Made by a program: the position numbers and the translations under genes. A stretch of 64,000 nt of DNA from Aestuariivivens sediminis (GTDB lineage Bacteria > Bacteroidota > Bacteroidia > Flavobacteriales > Flavobacteriaceae), in the NCBI RefSeq assembly GCF_022662105.1, contig NZ_JAKMCP010000007.1:1-64000 (forward strand), in the 5' to 3' direction. Below the pieces are notes generated by a model. That model made no database searches, was not told where the DNA came from, and was given only the letters and a program-made list of their open reading frames with translations. Below are positions 26,488-36,937 of this stretch, one piece after another (positions within the stretch are counted from its first letter, which is position 1; every line of letters begins with the position of its first letter).

Positions 26488-28908
26488 CTATTCTATCGTT
26501 ACATTTTTATGCACTATCGGTAAATATGGCGTTGAAACATTCAATTCGATTTCTCCTTTATCTTTAGTTGCTCTTAGGTAAATTGTTGCCCTTCCATCCA
26601 AAAGTCTATGCTTATTGTCTGTATAGTTCTCTGCCACATTGCCTGATGCATTTTCAATGCCTAAAAGTTCTCCGTCTTCTCTAACAATGCAGGTAATTTC
26701 ATTATCCGCTTTTTTGGCTAAATTCCCGTTGGCATCTATGGCTCTGACTTCAATAATAGCAACATCGTTTTTAGATTTTAACCTGGCCTGTTTTATTTCT
26801 AATTCTAAATATTCAGGTCGATATGTAGTTTGTATTGTCTTTGAAACCATTTCAACATCATCCCTATAACCTACTGCCTTCAATTCTCCTTTTATGAAAG
26901 GGACATCCCAATACACTATGCCCGTTTCATCATCATACTCCCGGTTTTTCCCTATTTGCTCTCCATTTAAATACAAAGACACCTTCTCTGTATTGGTATA
27001 ACACACCACCCTTATGAGATCACCATCTTTATAGTCCCAAACATCTGGTGCATCAATTGCTAATCCATTGTTGGTACTTACGGGGTAGGTTCCAATATAA
27101 ACCATTGGATTTTCAGCCCATAAGGATTGTCTAAAATAGCCTATGGGCTTTATATTGCCAGCAAAATCTAACAATCCTGATTCAAACCCTCTGGACGGCC
27201 AGGCATGTGCTTCTCCCAGATAATCAATGCCTGTCCAGATAAATTGTCCGAAAATAAAATCTTTATCTCTTACAGTTTTCCAGGCATGAAAGTCGTGACG
27301 TGTTTCACTTCCATAGAGTATACGGTTGGGGTATTTTGCATGGTCTTCCTCATATCTACTCTCTGTATAATTGTACCCTACAATATCCAATGCTCCGGGA
27401 TATGCTGTTTCGTTAGACATTAGGACTCCTGCCAAAGCCGCAGTTACAGGTCTGCTGGTATCTATCGATTTTACAATAGGCACTAATTCTTTGGCAATAT
27501 CGCCTAATCGATCGGCATGAGGGTGATCTTTCAAATAGCCTTTTACAAAATGCTGACTAATAGCCCCAGTTGCTAATACCGGATGACTATAAGGATCATT
27601 AGGATAATCTACTTCATTCCCTATACTCCACATAATAATTGACGGATGATTTCTATCACGTTTTACCATGGTTTCTAAATCATGTTTCCCCCATTCTCTG
27701 AAATCTTTTGCGGCGCCTTGAAATTGGGGTACGCCATGATTCCAACCCGTTATCCATTTTTTTTTTGGATATTCCCATTCATCAAAGGCCTCGTCCATTA
27801 CCAACATTCCTAGTTCATCGCATAAATCATACAAATCTGTTGCCTGTGGGTTGTGGCTCGTACGAATTCCATTAGTCCCTAATTCCTTTAATTTTAGAAT
27901 CCGTTCTCTCCAAACCTCCTTTGGGACGGCAGCCCCTAATACCCCTGCATCATGGTGTAAACATACCCCCTTGATTTTCATCCGGTTCCCATTAAGTGCA
28001 AATCCTTTATCTGCATCAAAGTCAATAGAACGAATTCCCACATTGGTTAATGACGTATCCATGATTTTGCTTTCTTGATAGAGTGTTGTTCTCAATTGGT
28101 ATAAATAGGGATTATTTATACGCCATAGTTCAGGATTGGTTATTTTAAGAATTTGATTTGAACTAACTTTTTTTTCTGAAGTAATTTTTACTTTTTGAGC
28201 AGATGTAGCAACTACTTTACCTGTAGCGTCAACAAGTTCTTGCTTCACTTTAAAAGCACCAGAACCTAAAGTACTGGTTAATTGACTTGTTACTTTTATT
28301 TCTGCTTTATTCTCCTTTATTTCAGTGGTATAATTAACGCCCCAGAGATCAAAATGTGTTGGTGCTGCAGTAACCAAATGTACATCTCTATAAATTCCAG
28401 AACCCGTGTACCATCTGGAGTCTGCATCTTCTTCATGATCCACTCTTACCGCTACCACATTGATTCCTCCATAATTTACATACTCACTTATCTCATATAT
28501 AAATGACCCATAACCACTTGGTCTTTTCCCTAACCATTTACCATTGATATAAACTTCACTATTTCTATAGACCCCTTCAAAATACAAATACAATCGCTTT
28601 CCATCCTTGTCCTCCGGGATATCTAAATTCGTACGATACCACGCTATTCCCCCGGGCAAGTAACCTGTACAACTGGCTTTATCGGGACTTGCAGGAAAGG
28701 TTACTGACCAATCATGAGGCACATGAACTTTTTCCCACGTGCTATGATCCAGTGTCTGTCTTCCTCCTAAATGAACATCACCATAATGAAAATACCAGTC
28801 GTTTAGAGTTTGTGATTTTCCAAAGCCTTGCCCAAAAACAGGATTGCCAATAGTTAATAGAAGGATTATATATAACCGAGTTACTATTTTAAGGGTTAAT
28901 TCAAACAT
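26488..28908 (-). CDS. GH2 beta-galactosidase
   Basis: Exported glycoside hydrolase family 2 enzyme of 806 residues with a signal peptide. The order is a sugar-binding domain (about 30-200), an immunoglobulin-like domain (to about 300), the TIM barrel with FALNGNRMKIKGVCLHHD and GTNGIRTSHNPQ, and a C-terminal DUF4982-like region. The acid/base is Glu432 in SIGNEVDY and the nucleophile is Glu535 in LYGSETRHDF. Beta-galactosidase is the most likely activity and would remove terminal galactose from oligosaccharides produced by the neighbouring GH53 enzyme. It is 78 bases downstream of GH53 on the same strand and belongs to the PUL. Confidence 0.93.
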   Translation of the reverse strand: MFELTLKIVTRLYIILLLTIGNPVFGQGFGKSQTLNDWYFHYGDVHLGGRQTLDHSTWEKVHVPHDWSVTFPASPDKASCTGYLPGGIAWYRTNLDIPEDKDGKRLYLYFEGVYRNSEVYINGKWLGKRPSGYGSFIYEISEYVNYGGINVVAVRVDHEEDADSRWYTGSGIYRDVHLVTAAPTHFDLWGVNYTTEIKENKAEIKVTSQLTSTLGSGAFKVKQELVDATGKVVATSAQKVKITSEKKVSSNQILKITNPELWRINNPYLYQLRTTLYQESKIMDTSLTNVGIRSIDFDADKGFALNGNRMKIKGVCLHHDAGVLGAAVPKEVWRERILKLKELGTNGIRTSHNPQATDLYDLCDELGMLVMDEAFDEWEYPKKKWITGWNHGVPQFQGAAKDFREWGKHDLETMVKRDRNHPSIIMWSIGNEVDYPNDPYSHPVLATGAISQHFVKGYLKDHPHADRLGDIAKELVPIVKSIDTSRPVTAALAGVLMSNETAYPGALDIVGYNYTESRYEEDHAKYPNRILYGSETRHDFHAWKTVRDKDFIFGQFIWTGIDYLGEAHAWPSRGFESGLLDFAGNIKPIGYFRQSLWAENPMVYIGTYPVSTNNGLAIDAPDVWDYKDGDLIRVVCYTNTEKVSLYLNGEQIGKNREYDDETGIVYWDVPFIKGELKAVGYRDDVEMVSKTIQTTYRPEYLELEIKQARLKSKNDVAIIEVRAIDANGNLAKKADNEITCIVREDGELLGIENASGNVAENYTDNKHRLLDGRATIYLRATKDKGEIELNVSTPYLPIVHKNVTIE

Positions 28909-28986
28909 TTATTTATAGAATTTATGTTATTGTGTTTATTTGGAGAGCACAATCTTAAATTTGATTGTGAATCAAAAAAAGTCTCA

Positions 28987-30087
28987 TTATTGAAAGATTT
29001 CCAGTATTGGTAATTGAACATTATCATAGTTTAACACTGCCTGGTTTTCCCAATGCGTTCCATTATAGGTATCTGGTTTTGGCCGCATATATGCACCAGT
29101 TACCCCTCCCCAAATTCCAATTCCTAATCCTTTTGGGTTATCTTCGACTATTTCGTTTATCTTTTCGACGAAATCTCTTTGCCCAACAGGTGTAGCAGGA
29201 TAAGAAGAAACCAAAAAACGATCTGTTCCTTCTAAAGACGCAAAAGGGTATATGGTTTCCGCTACTACAATTTCCTTGTTCAAGTCACTTGACAACAGGT
29301 TAAAATTAAATTGAAAATGTTCTAATTTATTCCCGTGCCAATACGGGTAGTATGACAATGCAATGATGTCATAATCTATATCGTTTAAATCTCTGAAAAA
29401 ATCTATAGCTCCAATGTGCCCCGCGTAATGGAGCATTATTTTTGCTTCTGGGGAAGTACTTCTTACAGCCTGAACGCCCTCCTGTATCAAGTTTTTAAAA
29501 GCGGTTAAATCACTACTATGACCTTCTGGCCATAAAAAACCATTATTCACTTCATTTCCTATTTGTACATAATCTGGTTCAATCTGTGAGATAACCTTAG
29601 AGGTGTATTGAAAAACACTATCTTTTAATACCTCTAAACTGAGATTGTCCCAGGCTTTTGGTTTTTCTTGCATTTCTGGATCTGCCCAGGTATCGGAATA
29701 ATGAATGTCCAACCAGACTTTAATGCCCTTTGCTTTAATTTCATTTGCAAAGGACTTAACCTCAGCTAAGCTTGAATGCTCATTATCGGGAGTATGCCAA
29801 AGTCTTAATCTAATGGTATTAAAGCCTGAATTTGATAAAATATCCAAAAAATCCAGTTTCATACCGGATGTATCAAATGTTTCAATGTTAAGTGCTCTTA
29901 ATTCAGGAACAAAAGAAGCATCTATGGCCTTAATCATGAATCTGTCAGGAGTTGGATCTTCTATATTTGGTAAACCGGTATCTTCGCTATTACTACAGGC
30001 TACAAAAGCACATATAACTGTTATTATTAGAACAATTGTTGTTTTCGCCTTTAATTGTTTTGGAGTTTTCATGTTTATTATATTCAT
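28987..30087 (-). CDS. GH53 endo-beta-1,4-galactanase
   Basis: Glycoside hydrolase family 53 enzyme of 366 residues. All characterised GH53 members cleave beta-1,4-galactan, the side chain of type I arabinogalactan and pectin. A lipobox (FVACS, Cys near 32 if the first ATG is used, or near 26 from the next Met) anchors it on a membrane. Landmarks are FNTIRLRLWHTP, VWLDIHYSDTWADPE, the acid/base Glu179 in QIGNEVNNG and the nucleophile Glu277 in VVAETIYPF, and GIGIWGGVTGAY near the end. Its presence defines the likely substrate of the PUL. It lies between two GH2 genes on the same strand. Confidence 0.95.
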   Translation of the reverse strand: MNIINMKTPKQLKAKTTIVLIITVICAFVACSNSEDTGLPNIEDPTPDRFMIKAIDASFVPELRALNIETFDTSGMKLDFLDILSNSGFNTIRLRLWHTPDNEHSSLAEVKSFANEIKAKGIKVWLDIHYSDTWADPEMQEKPKAWDNLSLEVLKDSVFQYTSKVISQIEPDYVQIGNEVNNGFLWPEGHSSDLTAFKNLIQEGVQAVRSTSPEAKIMLHYAGHIGAIDFFRDLNDIDYDIIALSYYPYWHGNKLEHFQFNFNLLSSDLNKEIVVAETIYPFASLEGTDRFLVSSYPATPVGQRDFVEKINEIVEDNPKGLGIGIWGGVTGAYMRPKPDTYNGTHWENQAVLNYDNVQLPILEIFQ

Positions 30088-30186
30088 TTAATTTTACAAA
30101 TTCATCACTATCATAAAACTTGAATCACAAGTTTTATTTTAATGCTCTTCCTATTCTAATTCTAAATTAGTTACACGCTATTTCTT

Positions 30187-32565
30187 TTAATTGATTTTTT
30201 CATCTTTTACCCAATAACTCAATGAATCACTTAATAATAAATTTGACTTTTTCACAAAAGAAGATGCAGAGATTTTGAGTTGACTGGAATGTTTATTTGT
30301 CTTTAATAAAATGGAAGCAATACCAGCTTTACAGAATACCGGATTTTCTCCTATTAGTTCTGCATCTCCACTTTCTATATGAAACGCGACATCTCCATTG
30401 TAATCAGTAACTAATGTTTCTTTTTCATCCACTATACTGGCGTAAACAAAAACCATATCGTTTGTTTCTAATGTCCTTTCATTTAAATCCACAGACAAAA
30501 ACATTCTATGTTCCTTTTCCGGGGTTTGTACTTCATGCACAGCGACTATCTCGCTATCCAAATAGGCTTTTGCTACTATCTTACCGGCAATAAACTTTTC
30601 TAATTGAAAGGTAAAAGGCGGGTGCCTCAGGTTGTCCGAAATCAAATTTTTATCAGGTTTTCTACGTCCTAAACTTGTGCCATTTAAAAACAACTCTACC
30701 TCATCGCAATTACTAAAAATCCGTATGTTAAGTGGGCTATCTTTCTTCCATTGATTGGCTATATGAACCATTGGTTGGCCATATGAAGCATCTGGATCTC
30801 TTTGACTTTGGAAAAAGTAATAGGCCGGCTTTGGCAATCTAAAAATATCCATGATTCCAGAGGCCTCTAAATCATTTGAATATCCTCTATTATAGTCAAA
30901 CATCACCCAATACCCATCGGCAAAAGCCGGGGTGCTTAAATTATCATTATGGGCCTCCTGCACATTTGTTGCCTGCTGTAACAAACGTGTTTCACTCACT
31001 GTTCGTAATTGCCTACTTGACCTATCCGCTTGCAGCACGTTGTCCCAACTGTCTTGATTGAGTCCTGCATTCATGGCATAATATTCCCAATCCCCATATT
31101 CTGATACGTTGTACGGTTTTTTTAATTCTGAATCGTAATGTTCTAAACGATGTTGTCTGGCCTGCAAATAAATGTCGTAACCATAAGGTTGCCATCCGGC
31201 GGTAAAACATTGATCTCCCGGGTACTCCTGATGCGCTATAGTATGCAAGGAATCCATAAATGTCTCGGACATCCAAGATTCGTTTAGCGATACTTCCCAT
31301 GCCAAAACCGATGCATGGTTCCTATCCCTTCTAACCAAATCCCTGGCTGTTTGGAACACGTGCTCCTGAAACCTTTTGTCTTCGCTAAAATACTGCCAGC
31401 CCAAAATGGCATCGATAGTTACTATCCCAAGTTCATCGCAAGCGTCCATAAAAGACGGGGCGTGTGGATAATGTGACAATCGCACATAGTCGAATCCTGC
31501 TTCCTTGATTTTTTTTGCATCCCTATAATTTGCATTATCCGAGAGTGCGTATCCAATATGAGGATATTCCTGGTGTTTGTTAACGCCTCTTAAAAAGGTC
31601 TTTTTACCATTCAAGTAAAAATCTTGCCCAACAAACTTTATCGTCTTGATACCAATCCTTGTAATTTCTTGATCGACCACCATGTCATCAAGTAAAATCT
31701 CTGTTTTTAATTGGTAAAGATGAGGTGAGTCCGGGGACCATAACTCTGGATTTTCAACATTTATTCCAAGTACAACCTTTTTATTTTTATTTGATTTTAA
31801 AACCTGCTCCTTGCTTTTAACAATAGCAATTATACTATCCTTTTTCAGTACTGTATTTTGTACTCGAAACGATACGCTTTTTTCGTACTTGTTTTTAACG
31901 TGGGTTTGAACATTTATTTTAGCCAGATTATCCGACACGAAAGGATATGTAACAAAAATACCACCGCTTGCCGTTTTATTTTCTAAAATGGGATCGGTTA
32001 TATGTAAACCATCTTTAACTATTAACCAGACATTTCTATGGATGCCTCCGTATGTATTAAAGTCTAACACCTTTAGGGGTTTAGGTCCGGTAATGGGGTT
32101 ATCCCTATTATCTAAACGTACCTCTACTGTATTTGACCCGTTGAAAATAGCTTGTTCAGTAAAATCTACAACAAAAGGTAAATACCCTCCATGATGTTCC
32201 ACCAGTTTAACGCCATTTACCCATACCTCTGCAATATTCATGGCACCTTCAAACTTCAACAGTAATTGCTTCCCTTTATGGTATTTTGACAACTTAAAAT
32301 TCTTTCTGTACCAGCAAATGCCTTGCCATTGGTTATTAACGACTTCCGGTTCTATTCTAGGGGTGTGAGGCAATTCTACCTCCTTCCATTTCTCAATGGC
32401 AACAAGTTTTCTAGAAAGTGTATTTATGGAATCCCAATCATTTTCCACTCTAAACGACCAACCATCGTTGAACTTCTTCTTATTTATAAAGGGACTATTC
32501 CCTTCACTACATCCGAAAAAAAAGCCCAAAAAAATAGCCAAAATTATATTTCTAAAAATTTTCAT
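30187..32565 (-). CDS. GH2 family glycoside hydrolase lipoprotein
   Basis: Second GH2 enzyme of the PUL, 793 residues from the start chosen here. An ATG at 32631 is also in frame, but the 22 residues it adds are lysine-rich and precede a good lipoprotein signal (MKIFRNIILAIFLGFFFGC), so 32565 is preferred. Domains follow the GH2 order: sugar-binding, Ig-like, TIM barrel with FYLNGKKTFLRGVNKHQEYP, and a long C-terminal beta-rich part. The acid/base is Glu429 in SLNESW and the nucleophile is Glu489 in NVSEYGDW. It is more divergent than the other GH2; beta-galactosidase is likely, but a different exo-activity on a galactan decoration is possible. Confidence 0.88.
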   Translation of the reverse strand: MKIFRNIILAIFLGFFFGCSEGNSPFINKKKFNDGWSFRVENDWDSINTLSRKLVAIEKWKEVELPHTPRIEPEVVNNQWQGICWYRKNFKLSKYHKGKQLLLKFEGAMNIAEVWVNGVKLVEHHGGYLPFVVDFTEQAIFNGSNTVEVRLDNRDNPITGPKPLKVLDFNTYGGIHRNVWLIVKDGLHITDPILENKTASGGIFVTYPFVSDNLAKINVQTHVKNKYEKSVSFRVQNTVLKKDSIIAIVKSKEQVLKSNKNKKVVLGINVENPELWSPDSPHLYQLKTEILLDDMVVDQEITRIGIKTIKFVGQDFYLNGKKTFLRGVNKHQEYPHIGYALSDNANYRDAKKIKEAGFDYVRLSHYPHAPSFMDACDELGIVTIDAILGWQYFSEDKRFQEHVFQTARDLVRRDRNHASVLAWEVSLNESWMSETFMDSLHTIAHQEYPGDQCFTAGWQPYGYDIYLQARQHRLEHYDSELKKPYNVSEYGDWEYYAMNAGLNQDSWDNVLQADRSSRQLRTVSETRLLQQATNVQEAHNDNLSTPAFADGYWVMFDYNRGYSNDLEASGIMDIFRLPKPAYYFFQSQRDPDASYGQPMVHIANQWKKDSPLNIRIFSNCDEVELFLNGTSLGRRKPDKNLISDNLRHPPFTFQLEKFIAGKIVAKAYLDSEIVAVHEVQTPEKEHRMFLSVDLNERTLETNDMVFVYASIVDEKETLVTDYNGDVAFHIESGDAELIGENPVFCKAGIASILLKTNKHSSQLKISASSFVKKSNLLLSDSLSYWVKDEKIN

Positions 32566-32847
32566 TTCTATTTTTTTGATTTTTTTAGATAGTGTATTAA
32601 TTACGATTCTTCCTATCTTATTTTTAATCATTTGAAAATTTGGGACTTAACTTGGAAGAATTCTCTGTTCTTTTACACTTTATCTATGCCCATTTATAAC
32701 GTTTTTTATCCTTTAGCCAGGAGAAAATAATCGTTCACCAAACACACTTTTAAAATTAAAATAGAGAGGAAGTAACTCCTCCCTATTTCGTCTTCACAAA
32801 AAAAAGCAAACCAAATCCCTACTTAATTAAGTGCGAAGTATCATTAT

Positions 32848-34017
32848 TTATTCCAGAGTAATTACTTTATCGCTTGCGTTAATGGTAAGTACATAGCTTC
32901 CGGAAACACCTGTAAATACAATATTAGAATCTCCGCCGCCATCACTTTCAAACCGGTTGTCAATCGAATACCCTAAATCGATAAAATAGTCATAATTGTA
33001 AACCGAAGTCCAATCTCCAGCATTTATAGCCGAAGTATCAAAAAATCTGAAACTGTCATTGGACAAATCAAGCGTAGTTTGCCACAGGTCTGGAGATATC
33101 TCTGGTAGTTCTGTAGCGTCATTAAAGTTTAAATTCCAACCCCCGGGAGTCGCCCCACCAATAGCCCAAAAAGACTCCGAAGCTGTAAGAATAATTTCCT
33201 TCGTGTTGGTATCCAAAGTTAATACGTATATCCCGTCTGTTCCTGTAAACACAAAATTATCGGTGTCTTGACTGCCAATAAATTTACTATCTATGGCATA
33301 ACCCTGGTCTACATAATATTGATAACTGTTATTTGTGTCCCAACTATCAAACACAGCAAAAAAACGGAAGGATTTTCCATTGTCCACCCCATTAATAAAA
33401 TAAGCTTTAACGGTATGAATGCCGGCTTCACAAGTGGTTTCTAAGGGAGAAGACCATCCCCAGCCGACATTTTGAAGTGTATCACCAACCAACCATAATG
33501 GATCACATGAATCATCCGCTTCAGATACTTCTATTAAAGTAATAATTGTACTCTTTATCTCAGAAAAAATCTCATCTGAACCTGCCCCACCGTTACCTAT
33601 AGAAGCCTTTACTCTTAGATATACCGTACCCCTATTATTCGGATTCCCATCAATATCTGTTGTTAACGGATCACTATCCAAGCCTAAATCACCCGCTAAT
33701 CTCAAGAAATCCTTTACTAGGATAACGTAATTGTTAGCGCTTGTTGTTCCTACCAAAATAAATGAGTTAAACGAAGGGTCTGAGGACATCTGAACCTGAT
33801 AATTAATATTAGTCCCTAAGGTCGTTTCATTCCAGATTATTCGATCGGCAATATTATTTTCTGTTTCCTTAGAAAGTAAATATTCCTCTGAAAGATTGGT
33901 TTGTATTTCAATGGTTTCGGAACTCAAATCAGCAATAAAAATTGGGATTTTCTCATCGCAGGAATAAAACATGATTGCAGCCAGTAGAAATACCATTAAA
34001 TTAGATGTTTTTTTCAT
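32848..34017 (-). CDS. SusE/SusF-like surface glycan-binding lipoprotein
   Basis: Surface lipoprotein of 389 residues (FYSC, Cys20). An N-terminal SusE-type immunoglobulin-like domain (INYQVQMSSDPSF, TVYLRVKAS) is followed by two related beta-sandwich modules. Each holds SFRFF, then a YYVDQGYAID or YFIDLGYSID segment, then VFTG and YVLT with a final ILT/ITLE strand, so they are duplicated. SusE/F proteins bind glycan at the cell surface and help deliver it to SusC/SusD. Its place between the T9SS protein and the GH2 gene fits. The glycan specificity would differ from starch here and is inferred to be galactan. Confidence 0.88.
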   Translation of the reverse strand: MKKTSNLMVFLLAAIMFYSCDEKIPIFIADLSSETIEIQTNLSEEYLLSKETENNIADRIIWNETTLGTNINYQVQMSSDPSFNSFILVGTTSANNYVILVKDFLRLAGDLGLDSDPLTTDIDGNPNNRGTVYLRVKASIGNGGAGSDEIFSEIKSTIITLIEVSEADDSCDPLWLVGDTLQNVGWGWSSPLETTCEAGIHTVKAYFINGVDNGKSFRFFAVFDSWDTNNSYQYYVDQGYAIDSKFIGSQDTDNFVFTGTDGIYVLTLDTNTKEIILTASESFWAIGGATPGGWNLNFNDATELPEISPDLWQTTLDLSNDSFRFFDTSAINAGDWTSVYNYDYFIDLGYSIDNRFESDGGGDSNIVFTGVSGSYVLTINASDKVITLE

Positions 34018-34116
34018 TTGTTAATTTTTTTTATTGACACTTTGGGCCGGAACTTATGGTAAAAAAGCCCTATCCCTTAGTCCAAATTGGTAATATGGGT
34101 TATTAAAATTTATCTT

Positions 34117-35187
34117 TTATTCTTTTACAAATTTGATGTGTTTATATCCATAATCAGTGCCTAAAGACAATATATACATCCCTCTTTTCAACATTGAAAC
34201 ATCCACGGAGTTTAAATCGTTCTCAATTGATTTATACACTGATTTTCCAAGAATATTTGTAATTTGATAGGACTTTACCTGGTTCTCTTTTAAATTAGAA
34301 ATATTCAATCTGCTTTGTACGGGATTAGGGTAGATTGATATTCTATTATAGATGACTTGATCATCGACACCTAAACTTGGAGCAACTATTTCAAAGTTGT
34401 CATACGATCCTCCGTACCAGTCCCACCAACCCGTTGGGTCTTCGGTCCACAACCCCGGTTTTCTTAACTCCACGGTAATTCTATAAAACTCATCTCCCGG
34501 TAAATCCGCTGATAAAGTGGTTAATACCGGAATACTTAAAACAAGTGTCCCTGAATCAGACGTCCCGGCCGGTGCATTTAAGGTGGTTCGGGCAACATCT
34601 GAAACCGGTTGCCATCCTACTGCAGGATCTCTTCGTTCTATCGCACAATGAAACTCCATATCAAACACTTCATTATTCATATAAGAATAATCTACAGATA
34701 CATCACCACCAACTTCTTGTTTAACCACATAATTAGTCATTGATACCAGGGGAACTGCTATCTCAAAATTGTCATACGCTCCTGCGTACCAATCCCACCA
34801 ACCCGTTGGGTCTTCGGTCCACAACCCTGGTTTTCTTAACTCCACAGTAATTCTGTAAAACTCATCTCCCGGTAAATCTGCCGATAAAGTGGTTAATTCC
34901 GGAATACTTAAAACCAGTGTACCCGAATCGGAGGTCCCGGCCGGTACGTTTAGAGTGGTTCGTGCAACATCTGAAACCGGTTGCCAGCCCACTGCCGGGT
35001 CTCTTCGTTCTATCGCACAATGAAACTCCATTTCAAACGATTCACTATTTGTGTAAGAGTAATCTACCGACACATCTAAACCTGGTCCTTGTGATGTGAT
35101 ATAATTGGTCATTGACACACTATTTTGTGCATTTAACTTAAAAATTAAGCACGTACAAACCGCTAAAAAAAGTATTGCCTTTTTCAT
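34117..35187 (-). CDS. T9SS-secreted protein with two tandem repeats
   Basis: Secreted protein of 356 residues: signal peptide to about 20, then two nearly identical modules (about residues 24-143 and 148-267) and a type A T9SS sorting domain beginning ISIYPNPVQSRLNIS (about 281-356). Each module starts VSMTNY, carries MEFHCAIERRDPAVGWQP and a TSDSGTLVLSIP strand, and ends with a WTEDPTGWWDWY aromatic cluster. No catalytic family was recognised. The all-beta look, the tryptophan-rich end and the location between SusD and SusE in a PUL suggest a new or unlisted carbohydrate-binding module; this is inference. The modules are also very similar at the DNA level, so duplication was recent or maintained by conversion. 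Confidence 0.8.
   Translation of the reverse strand: MKKAILFLAVCTCLIFKLNAQNSVSMTNYITSQGPGLDVSVDYSYTNSESFEMEFHCAIERRDPAVGWQPVSDVARTTLNVPAGTSDSGTLVLSIPELTTLSADLPGDEFYRITVELRKPGLWTEDPTGWWDWYAGAYDNFEIAVPLVSMTNYVVKQEVGGDVSVDYSYMNNEVFDMEFHCAIERRDPAVGWQPVSDVARTTLNAPAGTSDSGTLVLSIPVLTTLSADLPGDEFYRITVELRKPGLWTEDPTGWWDWYGGSYDNFEIVAPSLGVDDQVIYNRISIYPNPVQSRLNISNLKENQVKSYQITNILGKSVYKSIENDLNSVDVSMLKRGMYILSLGTDYGYKHIKFVKE
34380..35115 (-). repeat. intragenic tandem duplication (two units of about 372 bp)
   Basis: The two modules of the T9SS protein correspond to DNA units of about 372 bases in tandem. Long stretches are identical or nearly so, for example around 34430-34700 against 34800-35070. The duplication is in frame. 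Confidence 0.9.
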
Positions 35188-35348
35188 AATTTACATTTAG
35201 TTTTAGTTAATATTTTTGTTTTTGAATTGTTTCAGCATGTTAACTCAATATTAAATCGTTTAGAAGCTATATGGATTTTAATTCTACATTGATTATAATT
35301 AAGAGCACCGTTGTCCTTAGGTTTAAGATGGGTTCTTTTGCCGTTTTA

Positions 35349-36902
35349 CTAATAACCGGGATTTTGCTTTAAATTAGGATTTGTAAGTAGGTCTGATATT
35401 GGAATAGGGAATAAATTATACTTACTGTCCACAGAAGTTCCAGATTTCACACCACCTTTCCATTCCCATAAATAGTCGGCTGTGGTAAATCGGTTATAAC
35501 GAATTAAATCCGTTCTTCTATGCCCTTCCCAAAGTAATTCTCTTGCGCGTTCGTCAAGTATGAAATCCAATGTCAAATCCGACAAAGAAATATTGCCTAA
35601 AGTGCTATCCGGATTATCGCCATACGCTCGTCCTCTAATTCTATTAATGTATGACAAAGCTATTGCAATATCTCCTCCAGTACCCCCTCTTAGAACAGCC
35701 TCGGCATAAATAAAATAGATTTCTGCCAATCGAAAAACAGGAAAATCAACGTCACTGGCACTATTGTTCGTGTTCTTTTGTAGAATTGGAACCCCATTTC
35801 TATCTACATTTCTAAACTTATAAATAGAGTATCCATGTCTTGGATTTAACAAGGACTCAATTTCCAAGGTTTGATTATCGGTCCAGAATACAGCTCTTTT
35901 ATCAATGCTTGGATCATAAGAGGGAAACAACGCCGGGATTTCGGATCTCACGCGCAAACCTTCCCAACTTGCCGTCAAGCCTGTTATCGAAGGTGGCACA
36001 CCTGCCGGTCCAAGAATATTGACATTTGTACTGCGCCATGGATTGCCAAATTCATTGTCATAATTAAACGTAAAAATAAATTCATTGGTGTTAAGATGGT
36101 TGTCTCCTAACATTAACCATGCATGCTTCTGTTCTAATGCATAACCCGCATCGATTACTTTTTTACTATAGCTAATTGCTTCGGTAAAATGCGCCTCCCC
36201 CGAATAGATTTCGGCATTTAAATATAATCGCGCTAATAAAGACCAAACCGCTGCTCTATCTGCCCTGCCATATTCATTAGATCTGGCTTCGACCATGTTC
36301 AATTCGATGTCTTGTAATTCTGATTCAATAAACTCGAATAAATCCCCTTGTTTAATCTGACTTGGCGTATCTCCATTGGCTAAAGTAACTTCGGTCGCAA
36401 AGGTTGGATTCCCGAATAAATCAAGTAACATCCAATAAGCATAGGCCCTGACAAAACGCACTTCACTAAGATAAATTTCAACTTCTGCTTTATCAGCCTC
36501 AGAAAAACCACGTTTTTGTAATACATCTGGACTAGCCTCTAAAATAAAATTGTTGCATAAACTCACTAGATATAGTATTTCCCTATATCGTTCTGCCGAC
36601 ATGTTATGATCCGAAGACCAAATCAATTGGGTTGTCTGCTGTCCACCATCCCATTTACTTGCCATTTCGTCGGTTCCCGATTCCTGTAATGTCCAATAAT
36701 ATCTATATACACCACTACCGTCAAATCCGGACAAATTCTGATAAACAGTTGAAAGTCCTTGTTTATATGCTTCTACTGATACAAAAAGTTCATCTCCTTG
36801 AATTTCGTTTGTTGGAAACAAGTCTAAATCATTTGCACATGACGATAAACCTAATAATACCACCAAACAAATGCTCAATAATTTTATACTTAATATTTTC
36901 AT
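35349..36902 (-). CDS. SusD-like (RagB/SusD) nutrient-binding lipoprotein
   Basis: Lipoprotein of 517 residues (LSSC, Cys22) that caps the SusC channel and binds glycan. The N-terminal TPR-like region shows YRYYWTLQESGTDE, FNFILEAS-like helices and AEVRFVRAYAYWMLLDLFG, a hallmark of the family. The C-terminal part has FRLAEIYFIYAEAVLRGG, YINRIRGRAYG and ILDERARELLWEGHRRTDLIRYNRF, all typical SusD motifs, and ends LTNPNLKQNPGY. It lies 35 bases after SusC, the standard pair arrangement, and should act with it on the same glycan. Confidence 0.97.
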   Translation of the reverse strand: MKILSIKLLSICLVVLLGLSSCANDLDLFPTNEIQGDELFVSVEAYKQGLSTVYQNLSGFDGSGVYRYYWTLQESGTDEMASKWDGGQQTTQLIWSSDHNMSAERYREILYLVSLCNNFILEASPDVLQKRGFSEADKAEVEIYLSEVRFVRAYAYWMLLDLFGNPTFATEVTLANGDTPSQIKQGDLFEFIESELQDIELNMVEARSNEYGRADRAAVWSLLARLYLNAEIYSGEAHFTEAISYSKKVIDAGYALEQKHAWLMLGDNHLNTNEFIFTFNYDNEFGNPWRSTNVNILGPAGVPPSITGLTASWEGLRVRSEIPALFPSYDPSIDKRAVFWTDNQTLEIESLLNPRHGYSIYKFRNVDRNGVPILQKNTNNSASDVDFPVFRLAEIYFIYAEAVLRGGTGGDIAIALSYINRIRGRAYGDNPDSTLGNISLSDLTLDFILDERARELLWEGHRRTDLIRYNRFTTADYLWEWKGGVKSGTSVDSKYNLFPIPISDLLTNPNLKQNPGY

Positions 36903-36937
36903 TTTTGTTTTTTTAGTTCTACAACGCTCTTACTACA

